From the NCBI GenBank assembly GCA_013298895.1, contig JAAFJM010000012.1:28194-92193 (forward strand): 64,000 bases of DNA, given 5' to 3'. The notes below the pieces were generated by a model. The model was given only the letters and a program-made list of their open reading frames with translations. It searched no databases and had not been told where the DNA came from. This document shows, one piece after another, positions 1-8,937 of this stretch. A program made the position numbers and the translations under genes. This DNA is from Bacteroidota bacterium (GTDB lineage Bacteria; Bacteroidota; Bacteroidia; UKL13-3). The stretch's first letter is position 1. The number at the start of each line of letters is the position of its first letter.

Positions 1-652
1 CAACATAAAAACGAACTATAACTTTGCCCTCAATTTTACTGTCCTTTGCAGCCTTTGGATATACTATATGATAACTTAATGATTTCATCATTTCCTCTTC
101 TCCACCTCTAAATTCGGGTGCTATTTCAAAAGGAAAATAATTAGTATCGTTACCATCTTGAGAATAACACAATCCAATTTTAAACTCACCCTTCCTATAG
201 ACCTCATTTCGTTTTATCATACCATTAGGATAATAAACCATAAAATTACCATGTATAGTATCATTCACATAATTTGTCTCCGTCCACAACTTATTCTTTT
301 TATAAACCTTCCAAATACCACTTTTACAATTTTTTTTGAATGAACCTTCCGAGTATATCTTTCCAAACTCATCATAATACTTAAAATACCCATCCCTAAA
401 ATCTTTTTCAATGGAACTATAAGTACCAGTCATTTGAAGTGTTTTGCTTAAATAATAATCCTTTACATTGAATTTCCCATTAATTTTAGTTATCAGTCTA
501 TAAAAAGTAATGCTATCTTTAACTTTTGTAACCTTCCAATTTTGATTGTAAAAAATGGTATCTAATTTTTGTTGAGCCACAAGGATGATAGGCATTGATA
601 ATAATAAGTAAACAATAATTGCTTTTGTTCTAAATTTATTTTTAACTACCAT
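1..652 (-). CDS. TonB family energy transducer with MORN-like repeats (3' end cut off by window)
   Basis: Reading the minus strand from an ATG at 652 gives an open frame of 217 codons that runs off the left edge. The first 26 or so residues form a signal peptide or N-terminal anchor ending in VAQQ. The middle has MORN/YwqK-like units with repeated G-x-W/F-x-x-Y spacing (for example GIWKVYKKNK and GNFMVYYPNG). Near the edge, PEFRGGEEEMMKSL followed by YPKAAKDSKIEGKVIVRF matches the start of the TonB C-terminal domain. In Bacteroidota such proteins pass proton-motive energy to outer-membrane receptors, and MORN-TonB fusions are common. An upstream ATG about 10 nt away meets a stop at once, so 652 is the start. 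The family call is firm; the receptor partner is unknown. Confidence 0.85.
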   Translation of the reverse strand, partial: MVVKNKFRTKAIIVYLLLSMPIILVAQQKLDTIFYNQNWKVTKVKDSITFYRLITKINGKFNVKDYYLSKTLQMTGTYSSIEKDFRDGYFKYYDEFGKIYSEGSFKKNCKSGIWKVYKKNKLWTETNYVNDTIHGNFMVYYPNGMIKRNEVYRKGEFKIGLCYSQDGNDTNYFPFEIAPEFRGGEEEMMKSLSYHIVYPKAAKDSKIEGKVIVRFYV

Positions 653-662
653 TTGGCTTCAT

Positions 663-795
663 TTTTTTGCATTGAAACGCCTTCCTTGTTTTATAAATTT
701 CTTGATACAATTATTATAACTTAAGCATTTTGATTTATTAAAGGGCCTCCACTAGTTCTACCATGTCATCATTTATGCTTGTTTGAATTGATTAA
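663..795 (-). pseudogene. Decayed 3' fragment of a trypsin-like (DegP-type) protease
   Basis: The minus strand here aligns with the 3' part of the intact protease gene about 0.85 kb away (1463-2980). The best stretch covers the active-site serine region: about 26 of 29 bases match around the codons for S-G-G-P-L-I-N-Q-N-A, followed by a matching ATTGTATCAAGAAA block and a degraded K-E-G segment. In-frame stops and small indels make it non-coding. It lies on the other side of the small outer-membrane gene (805-1473) from the intact copy, as expected if a protease-containing unit was duplicated and one copy decayed. Confidence 0.7.
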
Positions 796-804
796 AAAAA
801 TTTA

Positions 805-1473
805 TTAATAACCAAGCCCAACCCCAAATAATAAACCAAAACTATAGGTTAAGTTATTGTAATTAGGAGACATATTTATAGATATTCTACTATCTTTAGT
901 TACCATTGGAATATTGTAGTCAGCACCAACATAAATATTAAAACCATGCCCTGAAGATGCTCCTAATTTTAAACCAAACGAATTGATATAATACTCGGAA
1001 TAATAGGCTTCATTTATTCTTACTTTATCGTAATTATTTGAAATGTCACGATCGTTTTGATCATATATACCATTTACTCTCGAAAACAAACCCAAACTTG
1101 TTAGTTTGTAGTTTGATGAAATATAAGTACCTAAGGGCGACTCATCTAACTCATTGAAAAAGTACTTCGATTCTAACCCGTAGTATTTATAGTCATTAAT
1201 AATAAAATCATATCTTATCTTAACATTTCCATCCATTACAACATTACTTTTATAATTACCATTGTATACATCTTCGCCATTTATTAAATAACCAAAATTA
1301 GCTGCAAGTACTATTTTATTTAAAAAACTTTGTTGGTAACCCATTTGATAGTTTAAAACCATAGCATCATTAACCGATGTCTGGAAATTATATCCAATAA
1401 ATAACCCTGCACTCGATTGTGCAAAACTGTTACTTACAATCAACAAAAAAAATACAATCAGTTTATTTCTCAT
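805..1473 (-). CDS. Small outer-membrane beta-barrel-like protein of unknown function
   Basis: This 222-residue protein begins with a clear signal peptide (MRNKLIVFFLLIVSNSFAQ). The rest alternates short polar and aromatic strands with many Tyr and Asn and ends in GVGLGY, a C-terminal aromatic typical of outer-membrane barrels. No enzymatic motif is visible. Its start overlaps the 3' end of the upstream protease gene by 11 nt, so the two are co-transcribed and probably translationally coupled. The decayed protease fragment lies directly downstream. An 8- to 12-stranded porin-like barrel fits the length, but no family is recognised; the outer-membrane location is inferred. Confidence 0.7.
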   Translation of the reverse strand: MRNKLIVFFLLIVSNSFAQSSAGLFIGYNFQTSVNDAMVLNYQMGYQQSFLNKIVLAANFGYLINGEDVYNGNYKSNVVMDGNVKIRYDFIINDYKYYGLESKYFFNELDESPLGTYISSNYKLTSLGLFSRVNGIYDQNDRDISNNYDKVRINEAYYSEYYINSFGLKLGASSGHGFNIYVGADYNIPMVTKDSRISINMSPNYNNLTYSFGLLFGVGLGY

Positions 1474-2980
1474 TTTGAATAATTTTTAATTTTTCAATAG
1501 CATCGTTTATAGGTATAGCAAATGCAATTCCTTCTTTGTCATATCTTTTTCTTGATACAATTCCAATTACTTCTGCATTTTGATTAATTAAAGGCCCACC
1601 ACTATTTCCTGCATTTACACTGGCATCAGTTTGAATGTAAATATGTTCTTCTAACTTGCGCTTACCACTTACAATTCCTTTCGAAACAGTTTGTCCGAAT
1701 GATAATTCCACTGGAGTTCCTATAGCAATCACCTCTTCGCCAATTTCTATTTTTTCGGAGTTACCTAATGACAAAGCGGTTAAATCTTTGGCTTCTATTT
1801 TCAATAATGCTAAATCGTATTCAGGATTAATTTTAACAACTTCAGCATTAAGGCTTAGTTTTTCATTGAGTTGTACCACCAAGTTTTGATTGTTTTCAAT
1901 AACATGGTAGTTGGTAAGAATATAACCATCCGAAGAAATAATAAACCCACTTCCATGTCCTTCTTTGTGGGCAATTGTAACTACCGATTTTACCAATTGT
2001 TTAATTACAGGGGTTAAACCATTACTTAATATTGGAGCCTTTATTTTATCAATATTCGTTAGTAATGTCTTTGATTCATTTTGTAAGTTTTTACTTTTTA
2101 GTGCCGATACTTTTTCAAAAGTAATATCATCATTAAGTAAATTATACATTGATAAATTAATTAACGCATTTATAACTTTTCTTTTTTCGCTACTATTTAC
2201 AATCAATGATACCTTGTCGTCAAAAATTGCTATGGTATCTTTTTCATTTTGAATAAAAATCCAATCAATTGAAATTTGAGAAGCATAAGCATATTGCGAA
2301 CGATGTTTTATTTCCTTTAAATATATTTCTTTAATAATTGGTAATAGAGTTATGTTTGAATAATTAATTCCATATGAGGATTTATTTTTATTTTCTCCAC
2401 ATCGCTGACTTTCATACCTAGTACCTTCCATTTCACCACAAATATTTTCAGTATATTGACGGCTATCAATTGAATTTTTTTTGAAATAAATATCGGTTTT
2501 CATTTCTTTTCCAATCGTTTGTCCTTCTTTTACATTCCATAATACATTGTCAATATTAATTGCTACAGGCTTAGCATCCTTTTCTATAATTCGTTTTAAA
2601 GGAATCATAATTGAATCAAATTCGTATTTTTCTAAAGCACCAGTTGTAACATCAACTATACATGGAATACACAACAACATTGCATCTAAAAAAAGGTATC
2701 CTTGGTTGGCTTGAATTACTTCAATTTTTCGTTGAGCAGTTAAATAGTTTTCCTTTTCGATTAATAAATTCAGATTCTTTTTCTTTTTCTGTTCATTTAT
2801 CAATAACGGAGTTTTACCAAATTCGTTTCTTCCATCACTGTTATAAACAGTTGCACCTTCTATATTAGAAGTAATATATACTCCTTTATTTATTTTTTTT
2901 CCTTCAAAAATAGTTGCACAATTGCTAAACAAAATGATAAATGAAAAAATGAAAATAGCTAGAATTTTGTTATTTACCAT
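1463..2980 (-). CDS. Lipoprotein with PEGA domain and DegP-like trypsin protease domain
   Basis: From the ATG at 2980 the protein has 505 residues. It starts with a lipoprotein signal (ILFSNC lipobox), so it is probably tethered to a membrane. Residues about 30-110 look like a PEGA domain (NKGVYITSNIEGATVY, FGKTPLLI), a long middle region has no recognised domain, and a trypsin-fold domain fills the last 170 residues. The triad is visible as His359 (TNYHVI), Asp389 (YDLALLK) and Ser460 (GNSGGPLI). There is no PDZ domain, unlike classical DegP. An ATG at 2989 and a TTG at 3007 are alternative starts; 2980 gives the neatest signal peptide and overlaps the previous gene by 11 nt. Envelope protein quality control is plausible; the substrate is unknown. 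Confidence 0.85.
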   Translation of the reverse strand: MVNNKILAIFIFSFIILFSNCATIFEGKKINKGVYITSNIEGATVYNSDGRNEFGKTPLLINEQKKKKNLNLLIEKENYLTAQRKIEVIQANQGYLFLDAMLLCIPCIVDVTTGALEKYEFDSIMIPLKRIIEKDAKPVAINIDNVLWNVKEGQTIGKEMKTDIYFKKNSIDSRQYTENICGEMEGTRYESQRCGENKNKSSYGINYSNITLLPIIKEIYLKEIKHRSQYAYASQISIDWIFIQNEKDTIAIFDDKVSLIVNSSEKRKVINALINLSMYNLLNDDITFEKVSALKSKNLQNESKTLLTNIDKIKAPILSNGLTPVIKQLVKSVVTIAHKEGHGSGFIISSDGYILTNYHVIENNQNLVVQLNEKLSLNAEVVKINPEYDLALLKIEAKDLTALSLGNSEKIEIGEEVIAIGTPVELSFGQTVSKGIVSGKRKLEEHIYIQTDASVNAGNSGGPLINQNAEVIGIVSRKRYDKEGIAFAIPINDAIEKLKIIQNEK

Positions 2981-4598
2981 CACCGTCATTCTTGCTTTCT
3001 CCTTCAAAAGTTAAAAAACCGTATTGGTAATAACTTCCAAGTATTGATTTAACTAATATATTGTCACCTTCTAGTACAATGGTTTCTTTAGGAATAAAAA
3101 TAGGGTCTTTTGATTTCAATTTTCTTTCTTTTCTACTTTTCATTACTATTTCGCGAGATAAGTTACCTTCATAATCAACTACTGCCATTGCTAATACAGC
3201 CTTATGTATGTTTGTCATACTTTTAACATCAATTTTCAAACGATTTTTGCTTTTCTTTTTTGAATTTTTGTTAAAATTGTCTTCATTGTCGTAATATAAA
3301 AATATCATTTTATCTTTTTCTACCGAAAGCAAATAAGACGAATAATAACCACCATCGTTTGTAGAATATTGTATTTTTGGTACAGTTACACTCCATCCAA
3401 TTTTACCATCTTTATCTATATTAAATAAAATTATATCATTATAATAATAATGGTATGTATAAGTTGTTGTGCTTGTATTGCCATTTCGAGTTGTAGTTGA
3501 AGTAACATACATCACATAGTATTCAGCAACCATTACAAGTCCTCCATCATCTCTTCTTACTAATTGCCTAATATCATAATGGTTGGATATTTCTTTGTTT
3601 TTATCTACTTTACTTTCTTTCAAGTGGTCCAAAAGAAAATCTCTTTCAAATTCTTTAGTGTTTTCAATTTCCACTGTTTTAGAAGCCATGTCAATTCTTT
3701 GATAAAAAACACCAGATAATGTTCCAGTATTTTTATTGGCATAAAATCCAGTTATCAAAAGCTTCTTGTTCTCGTTATCTATGGTGTAAGAAATATCACT
3801 GATGTATTGACTCCCCAATGAAATGTCAAATTGCTCTAAACCATTTTTAGCCTTGTCATATAAAAAAATTACATAATTAAATTTTGGTTTACCTTTTTCA
3901 ATATCCTTTTTGTTTAAATTGTTTTTTCCTAAAAGAACTACTTGCCCTTCGTTAGTAATTGAATAATTCGATATACTAAACTTTTTATCTTCTAAGTCAA
4001 ATTCAAGTTCTTTCTCCCAAAGTTTCTTTAAATTGTTATCGTAAACTTTATAAGTTATAGACTCCTTTTTCTTTTTTTTATCTTCTGGATTATTAATGTA
4101 TAGCATGACTTTAGATTCATCCTCGGATCTAATAAAGTTAAATGCATTAGCATTTTTTTCTTTTTTTGAAGCTATTTCTTCAAACTCTTCCCATTCACTT
4201 TCTTCCGATAAATCAGCATTAAATGTTTTCTTGTATATTTTATTTACATCTTTCTTCGAATTATATTTTGAAGCAAAAACATGGAGGTTATTATTTATAA
4301 AAAATCTATCTCCAGTGAACTTTAGTTTCTCCTTACCCATTTTGTAGTAGTATTCTCTTGTAGAAACTAATTCGTGTTTCATATCATATTTGTTAATTGT
4401 TTTTTCCCAATTACCAAAAATCCACCAACCATGTTTTGCTGAACCCGTAGAATAATAACCATTTTTATTACCTCCAATTGAACCGAAATCTTGAGTGTTC
4501 TTACTTTCTTGGATCGGTCCCCATTTAAATTTTGGCCTTTGAGCAATTAGGGTGTTTACCGCAATCAATAATAAACAACTTAGTAAATGTTTTTTCAT
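2970..4598 (-). CDS. Large exported protein of unknown function, first gene of the protease operon
   Basis: From the ATG at 4598 this is a 542-residue protein with a signal peptide (MKKHLLSCLLLIAVNTLIAQ). The mature part is Lys-, Asp- and Tyr-rich, with repeated segments such as VYDNNLKKLWEKEL, LLITGFYANK and VMVAEYYVMYV that read like successive blades of a beta-propeller. An ATG at 4622 is possible but puts an odd 8-residue tail before the signal peptide. The end overlaps the start of the protease lipoprotein, so this gene, the protease and the small barrel protein form one minus-strand operon. No family can be named; a periplasmic or surface propeller is an inference from the repeat rhythm. 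Confidence 0.7.
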   Translation of the reverse strand: MKKHLLSCLLLIAVNTLIAQRPKFKWGPIQESKNTQDFGSIGGNKNGYYSTGSAKHGWWIFGNWEKTINKYDMKHELVSTREYYYKMGKEKLKFTGDRFFINNNLHVFASKYNSKKDVNKIYKKTFNADLSEESEWEEFEEIASKKEKNANAFNFIRSEDESKVMLYINNPEDKKKKKESITYKVYDNNLKKLWEKELEFDLEDKKFSISNYSITNEGQVVLLGKNNLNKKDIEKGKPKFNYVIFLYDKAKNGLEQFDISLGSQYISDISYTIDNENKKLLITGFYANKNTGTLSGVFYQRIDMASKTVEIENTKEFERDFLLDHLKESKVDKNKEISNHYDIRQLVRRDDGGLVMVAEYYVMYVTSTTTRNGNTSTTTYTYHYYYNDIILFNIDKDGKIGWSVTVPKIQYSTNDGGYYSSYLLSVEKDKMIFLYYDNEDNFNKNSKKKSKNRLKIDVKSMTNIHKAVLAMAVVDYEGNLSREIVMKSRKERKLKSKDPIFIPKETIVLEGDNILVKSILGSYYQYGFLTFEGESKNDGDGK

Positions 4599-4942
4599 GT
4601 ATTTATCAAATTTTTCAAACATAATTAAATTTAATAATTTATAGCATTATTAAATTCAAACAAATATTGAACTGTTTTAAAATCAATTTTTATTTGAATA
4701 TTATTGATGATTCAATTTATTTTCTACAATTATTTTCATAACATAATCAATCACAAAGCTTAAAACCAATCATTTAACTTTATCAATTAGCATTATTTTT
4801 ATGTCTTATCATGCCTTTATTGGCTTCCTCAGACTGACCTAGTATTAAAATGTGGTGATACATAAATTTATTCAGAAAGGACAATAGATTGTTAACAAGG
4901 GTAGACTTTTTTTAAACTATTTTACAATACTCATCATAGATA
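4599..4942. other. Intergenic stretch with no gene seen
   Basis: The gap between the exported-protein operon and valS, apart from the valS terminator, holds no open frame with coding character. It must contain the promoter for the operon starting at 4598. The only near match to the Bacteroidota -7 box on the minus strand is AATATTTG, close to 4651-4658, which lacks a well-spaced upstream element. I see no tRNA, repeat or remnant in it. Confidence 0.5.
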
Positions 4943-4994
4943 TAAAAAAAACGGCAATAGATTTTGCTTCAAAACAAAATATCTATTGCCGTTT
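4943..4994 (-). terminator. Rho-independent terminator downstream of valS
   Basis: On the minus strand AACGGCAATAGATATTTTG pairs with CAAAATCTATTGCCGTT (one 2-nt bulge) around a 9-nt loop, followed by a run of eight T. It sits about 45 nt after the valS stop codon. Confidence 0.85.
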
Positions 4995-5037
4995 TCCCAA
5001 AAGCTTTCGGGATTAGTCAATGGAAAAATAAACCTTT

Positions 5038-7728
5038 TTACAATCCCGCCAAACTTTGTTTCAAAACCTCAATTTTAGCCAAAGCATCATCTTTCTTTTG
5101 GCGTTCTTTTTCTACTAATTCGGGTTTTGCATTGGCTACAAACTTTTCGTTACTTAATTTTACATCTACACTTGCCATAAAGCCAACTAAGTACTCAATT
5201 TCTTTATTTATTTTTTCAGCTTCAGCTACAGCATCTATTTCAATATTTAACTTAACAAAAACTTGATCGGTAGAAACTGATAATGAAACACAATTTGGGG
5301 CTTCTTCATTGAATAATATACTCGAAACATTGGCCAATTTTTTAATTAAAAACTGGTAAGGTTCGTATAATTCAATTTGCGATGTTTTGATAACAATTTC
5401 AAATGCTTCCTTTGGACTGATACCTTTACTATTACGAAGCTCGCGTATTTTAGAAATAGTTTCAAATGTGTTTTGTAAAGACGTATAATTATACGTCTGT
5501 ACAGTAGGATATGAAGCAATACAAATACTCTCTCCTCCTTTTCTTTCAGTTATTTCTTGCCAAATTTCCTCGGTAATAAACGGCATAAACGGATGTAAAA
5601 CCAACATCAATTTTTCGAAGAAAATTACGGTTTGGTCATACGTGCTTTGGTTCAATGCTTCACCATAAACTGGTTTTATCATTTCTAAATACCATGCACA
5701 GTAATCGTCCCAAATCAGTTTGTAAATCATCATTAAGGCTTCGCTTAATTTATAATCTTTACATTTTTCTTCTATTTCAGCCAAAGCCAAATTAAATCTA
5801 GCTTCAAACCATTGTTCTGAAATTTTATTACTTGCCAATAAATCGGCTGCAAATTCAGTATCAAGTTTAATAGATAAACCTTTAACCAAACGGAATGCAT
5901 TCCAAATTTTATTCGCAAAATTACGTCCTTGTTCCACTTGGCTTTCGTCAAACAAAATATCATTGCCCGCAGGGCTACAAATAAGCATTCCCATACGAAC
6001 ACCATCAGCACCATATTGTGCAATTAAATCCAAAGGATCAGGCGAATTACCCAACGATTTACTCATTTTTCTGCGTTGTTTATCACGTACAATTCCGGTA
6101 TAATAAACGTTACTAAAAGGTTTTTGTCCCATCCATTCATAACCTGCCATAATCATTCTAGCAACCCAAAAAAACATAATTTCTGGTGCTGTAACTAAAT
6201 CGTTAGTTGGGTAAAAATATTTAATATCTTCTTTGCCTTCTTCTTTAAAACCATCGAAAACACTGATTGGCCAAAGCCACGAACTGAACCAAGTGTCTAG
6301 TACATCTTCGTCTTGTTTTAAACTTTGAATGTTGGATGTTGGATGTTGAATTTTAAATTTCTCGATAGCTTCAACTTCAGTTTTAGCAACTACAAAATTT
6401 CCATCCTCGCTGTACCATGCAGGAATTTGTTGTCCCCACCAAAGCTGGCGACTGATACACCAATCTTTGATATTATCAATCCAATGCTTGTAAGTATTTT
6501 TCATGTTGGCAGGATGAAACTTAATTTCATCGTTCATTACCGCATCTAACACTTGAGGATTTTTAGCCAAAAACTTTTTCATATCAACCCACCACTGAAG
6601 CGTTAAACGAGGTTCAATAACAGCCCCAGTTCTTTCACTTGTTCCAACTTGGTTTTTATATTCTTCTATTTTTTCAATAAATCCTGCTTCTTCTAAATCA
6701 ATGGCAATTTGCTTTCTAACTGCAAAACGATCTTTACCAATATAGCGTTCATCTTGCGCTTTTTCGTTTAAAAAACCTTCTTCCGTTAAAATATCAATTA
6801 CTTCCAAGTTATATTTTTTACCTAATTCATAATCGTTCTTATCATGCGCTGGTGTAACTTTTAAACATCCTGTTCCAAAATCCATGGCCACATATTCATC
6901 AGCTATGATTTCAATTTCACGATTGATAAATGGAACTAATGCTTTTTTGCCAATTAAATGCTTAAAACGTTCATCGTTTGGGTTTACACAAATGGCTGCG
7001 TCAGCTAAAATAGTTTCAGGACGAGTGGTTGCTATTACAACAAATGTTGAATGTTGAATGTTGGATGTTGGATGATTCGAATTTAGAATTTCTGATTTAG
7101 AATTTTCAGTTAAATGGTATTTTATATAATAAAGTTTACTGTTTACATCTTTAAAAATAACTTCTTCATCGCTTAGAGCTGTTTTGCCTAGCGGATCCCA
7201 GTTTACCATTCTAAGTTCACGGTATATTAGGCCTTTGTTGTATAGGTCAATAAAAACATCAATAACGGCTTCACTTAAACTAGGTTCCATGGTAAATCGG
7301 GTTCTATCCCAATCGCAACTCGCGCCTAATTTTTTTAATTGTTCTAAAATAATTCCACCATATTTTTCTTTCCATTCCCAAGCATATTTCAAGAAATCTT
7401 CTCTACTTAAATCCGATTTTTTGATACCACGCTCACGCAACATTTGAACTACTTTGGCTTCCGTGGCAATACTCGCATGATCGGTTCCAGGTACCCAGCA
7501 TGCGTTTTTACCTTGCATTCTTGCCCTGCGAGTCAATACATCTTGAATAGTATTATTTAACATATGCCCCATGTGTAATACGCCCGTAACATTTGGCGGA
7601 GGAATTACAATGCTATAAGGTTCACGTTCATCAGGTTTTGCATGAAAATATTTGTTGCTTAACCAGTAGCTATACCACTTATCTTCAATAGATTGTGGTG
7701 AATATGTTTTTGAAATTTCTTTTGTCAT
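5038..7728 (-). CDS. valS: Valyl-tRNA synthetase
   Basis: A class I aminoacyl-tRNA synthetase that attaches valine to tRNA-Val in the cytoplasm and edits mischarged threonine. The 896-residue length is normal for bacterial ValRS. HMGH (residues 52-55, in PPPNVTGVLHMGH) and KMSKS (from residue 554) are the two ATP-binding signatures. ATTRPET in the first third marks the editing domain, and the last about 65 residues form the usual coiled-coil tRNA-binding arm. Two short in-frame stretches, near residues 207-229 and 456-468, both read HPTSNIQ and are encoded by a DNA repeat; they lie where other ValRS proteins have surface loops, so the enzyme is probably still functional. The gene stands alone with its own terminator. 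Confidence 0.98.
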   Translation of the reverse strand: MTKEISKTYSPQSIEDKWYSYWLSNKYFHAKPDEREPYSIVIPPPNVTGVLHMGHMLNNTIQDVLTRRARMQGKNACWVPGTDHASIATEAKVVQMLRERGIKKSDLSREDFLKYAWEWKEKYGGIILEQLKKLGASCDWDRTRFTMEPSLSEAVIDVFIDLYNKGLIYRELRMVNWDPLGKTALSDEEVIFKDVNSKLYYIKYHLTENSKSEILNSNHPTSNIQHSTFVVIATTRPETILADAAICVNPNDERFKHLIGKKALVPFINREIEIIADEYVAMDFGTGCLKVTPAHDKNDYELGKKYNLEVIDILTEEGFLNEKAQDERYIGKDRFAVRKQIAIDLEEAGFIEKIEEYKNQVGTSERTGAVIEPRLTLQWWVDMKKFLAKNPQVLDAVMNDEIKFHPANMKNTYKHWIDNIKDWCISRQLWWGQQIPAWYSEDGNFVVAKTEVEAIEKFKIQHPTSNIQSLKQDEDVLDTWFSSWLWPISVFDGFKEEGKEDIKYFYPTNDLVTAPEIMFFWVARMIMAGYEWMGQKPFSNVYYTGIVRDKQRRKMSKSLGNSPDPLDLIAQYGADGVRMGMLICSPAGNDILFDESQVEQGRNFANKIWNAFRLVKGLSIKLDTEFAADLLASNKISEQWFEARFNLALAEIEEKCKDYKLSEALMMIYKLIWDDYCAWYLEMIKPVYGEALNQSTYDQTVIFFEKLMLVLHPFMPFITEEIWQEITERKGGESICIASYPTVQTYNYTSLQNTFETISKIRELRNSKGISPKEAFEIVIKTSQIELYEPYQFLIKKLANVSSILFNEEAPNCVSLSVSTDQVFVKLNIEIDAVAEAEKINKEIEYLVGFMASVDVKLSNEKFVANAKPELVEKERQKKDDALAKIEVLKQSLAGL
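6325..6360. repeat. Repeat copy A inserted in frame in valS
   Basis: This copy contains the 21-base unit TTGAATGTTGGATG plus TTGGATG, which is identical at 7054-7074. On the coding (minus) strand it reads CAT CCA ACA TCC AAC ATT CAA, giving HPTSNIQ just before the conserved QDEDVLDTWFSS segment. Confidence 0.85.
7042..7109. repeat. Repeat copy B inserted in frame in valS
   Basis: This copy is longer. It has GAATGTTGAATGTTGGATG-type units followed by an AT-rich tail (TTCGAATTTAGAATTTCTG and similar) resembling simple intergenic repeats. It adds about 23 residues, ending HPTSNIQHSTF, just before the conserved IATTRPET motif, and uses the same reading frame as copy A. Confidence 0.85.
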
Positions 7729-7790
7729 AAACTTTGGGAAGTTAAATATTGTAGAATAAAATAATGTAATTAATTACTGAAATGCACAAT

Positions 7791-7816
7791 TTTTTCTGAA
7801 CCACTCAGAACTATAT
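7791..7816. repeat. Diverged copy of the GxxExxY-cassette flanking repeat
   Basis: TTTTTCTGAACCACTCAGAAC resembles, in the same orientation, the left flanking repeat at 7849-7880, suggesting an older or nested copy. Confidence 0.45.
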
Positions 7817-7848
7817 ACTAACAATCTTTTTACTACTTGTTAATTTTT

Positions 7849-7880
7849 TTTGAACCACATAGAAACATAGAAAACATAGA
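7849..7880. repeat. Left inverted repeat of the GxxExxY cassette
   Basis: TTTGAACCACATAGAAACAT followed by AGAAAACATAG. It is the reverse complement, with few mismatches, of the sequence at 8419-8450 on the other side of the small gene. Confidence 0.75.
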
Positions 7881-7952
7881 TTTCATCTGTTTTATATTAC
7901 TCATTTGATTTTTTAGCCCAATAGAAACATTGATTACTTAGCATTATTATTT

Positions 7953-8378
7953 TTACAATTCAGGTAGGTTTCTGTAAATTTCATTTACAAAAGTTTTCTG
8001 ACCTTCTTTAAATATGTTCAACACATTAAAGTTTAAAATCAAACCTTTGGGTGCTTTAAGCAATTTCATGTATGTTAATAATTGTGCTTCATGTATTGGT
8101 AAGACGGATTCAATAGCTTTTAATTCAATCACAAAAATATCATCAATATATAAATCACAACGTAAACTTGTTTCAAGTTCAAAATCTTTATATTCAATTG
8201 GAATAATTGCCTCTGTTTTAAAGGGAATTTTTCTTAAAGTTAACTCATGAATTAAACACTGATGATAAACACTTTCTAATAATCCAGGCCCTAAAACTTT
8301 ATGTACTTCAATGGCTGCTCCTATAATTTCATAGGTTAAATCATCAAGATACTTTTTAGAATATTTTTCGTAAATCAT
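7953..8378 (-). CDS. GxxExxY family protein (PDDEXK-like fold)
   Basis: A 141-residue protein from the ATG at 8378. The signature GPGLLESVY gives the family its name. Conserved downstream parts are the RCDLYIDD and FVIELKAIE strands, which carry the D and E-x-K residues of a PDDEXK nuclease-like core, and the HEAQLLTYMKL helix. The upstream TTG at 8414 would start inside the flanking repeat, so 8378 is preferred. Members of this family are scattered, often in many copies per genome, and their role is not established. Here the gene is bracketed by inverted repeats on a unit of about 600 bp between two housekeeping genes, which points to a mobile cassette. Confidence 0.88.
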   Translation of the reverse strand: MIYEKYSKKYLDDLTYEIIGAAIEVHKVLGPGLLESVYHQCLIHELTLRKIPFKTEAIIPIEYKDFELETSLRCDLYIDDIFVIELKAIESVLPIHEAQLLTYMKLLKAPKGLILNFNVLNIFKEGQKTFVNEIYRNLPEL

Positions 8379-8418
8379 TTTTAATAGATAATTACATAGG
8401 ATAAAAAACTGCAAAAAA

Positions 8419-8450
8419 CTATGTGGTCTATGTTTCTATGTGGTTCAATT
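8419..8450. repeat. Right inverted repeat of the GxxExxY cassette
   Basis: CTATGTGGTCTATGTTTCTA followed by TGTGGTTCAATT. Its reverse complement matches 7849-7880, giving the pair an inverted orientation about 540 bp apart. Confidence 0.75.
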
Positions 8451-8498
8451 TTTTCTCTATAATTATATGATTTGAGTTTTTTATTGGATTTCATAATT

Positions 8499-8530
8499 AA
8501 AAAAAACCCCAATCCATTGCTGAATCAGGG
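8499..8530 (-). terminator. Rho-independent terminator of rplS
   Basis: On the minus strand CCCTGATTC and GGATTGGGG pair completely (9 bp, some G-U) around AGCAAT, followed by a run of eight T, about 24 nt after the rplS stop codon. Confidence 0.8.
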
Positions 8531-8553
8531 CTTTCAATTTAACTATGAAAAAA

Positions 8554-8910
8554 CTAACCTCTTTTTTCTTTAATTTTGGCAGCTTTACCAGTTAAAGCGC
8601 GTAAGTAGAACAAACGAGCCCTGCGAACTTTTCCGCGGCTGACCACCTCTATTTTGTCAATATTTAAGCTGTATAAAGGGAAAATACGTTCAACACCAAC
8701 GCCATTAGAAATTTTACGAACTGTAAAAGTTTCTGCTATGCTAGCATTTCTGCGTTGTAAACAAACGCCTTGATATTGCTGAATACGCTCTTTAGCGCCT
8801 TCTCTAATTTTGTAATATACATTAATAGTGTCACCAGCTTTGAATGTAGGAAATGTTTTTCCTGTTGTAAATTCTGATTCAACTAATTTTATTGCTTCTG
8901 TAAAATTCAT
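8554..8910 (-). CDS. rplS: 50S ribosomal protein L19
   Basis: L19 sits at the 30S-50S interface of the ribosome. The product from the ATG at 8910 is 118 residues, normal for L19. [16 protein letters not shown], the [17 protein letters not shown] strand and the basic C-terminus [13 protein letters not shown] are family hallmarks. Starting at the TTG at 8967 would add 19 residues overlapping the promoter, so 8910 is chosen. It lies downstream of trmD in the same direction, as in many bacteria, though rimM is absent here. A good promoter and a terminator bracket it, so it can be expressed alone. Confidence 0.98.
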   Translation of the reverse strand: MNFTEAIKLVESEFTTGKTFPTFKAGDTINVYYKIREGAKERIQQYQGVCLQRRNASIAETFTVRKISNGVGVERIFPLYSLNIDKIEVVSRGKVRRARLFYLRALTGKAAKIKEKRG

Positions 8911-8937
8911 AACTATAATGGTCAAAAAATTGGACTG

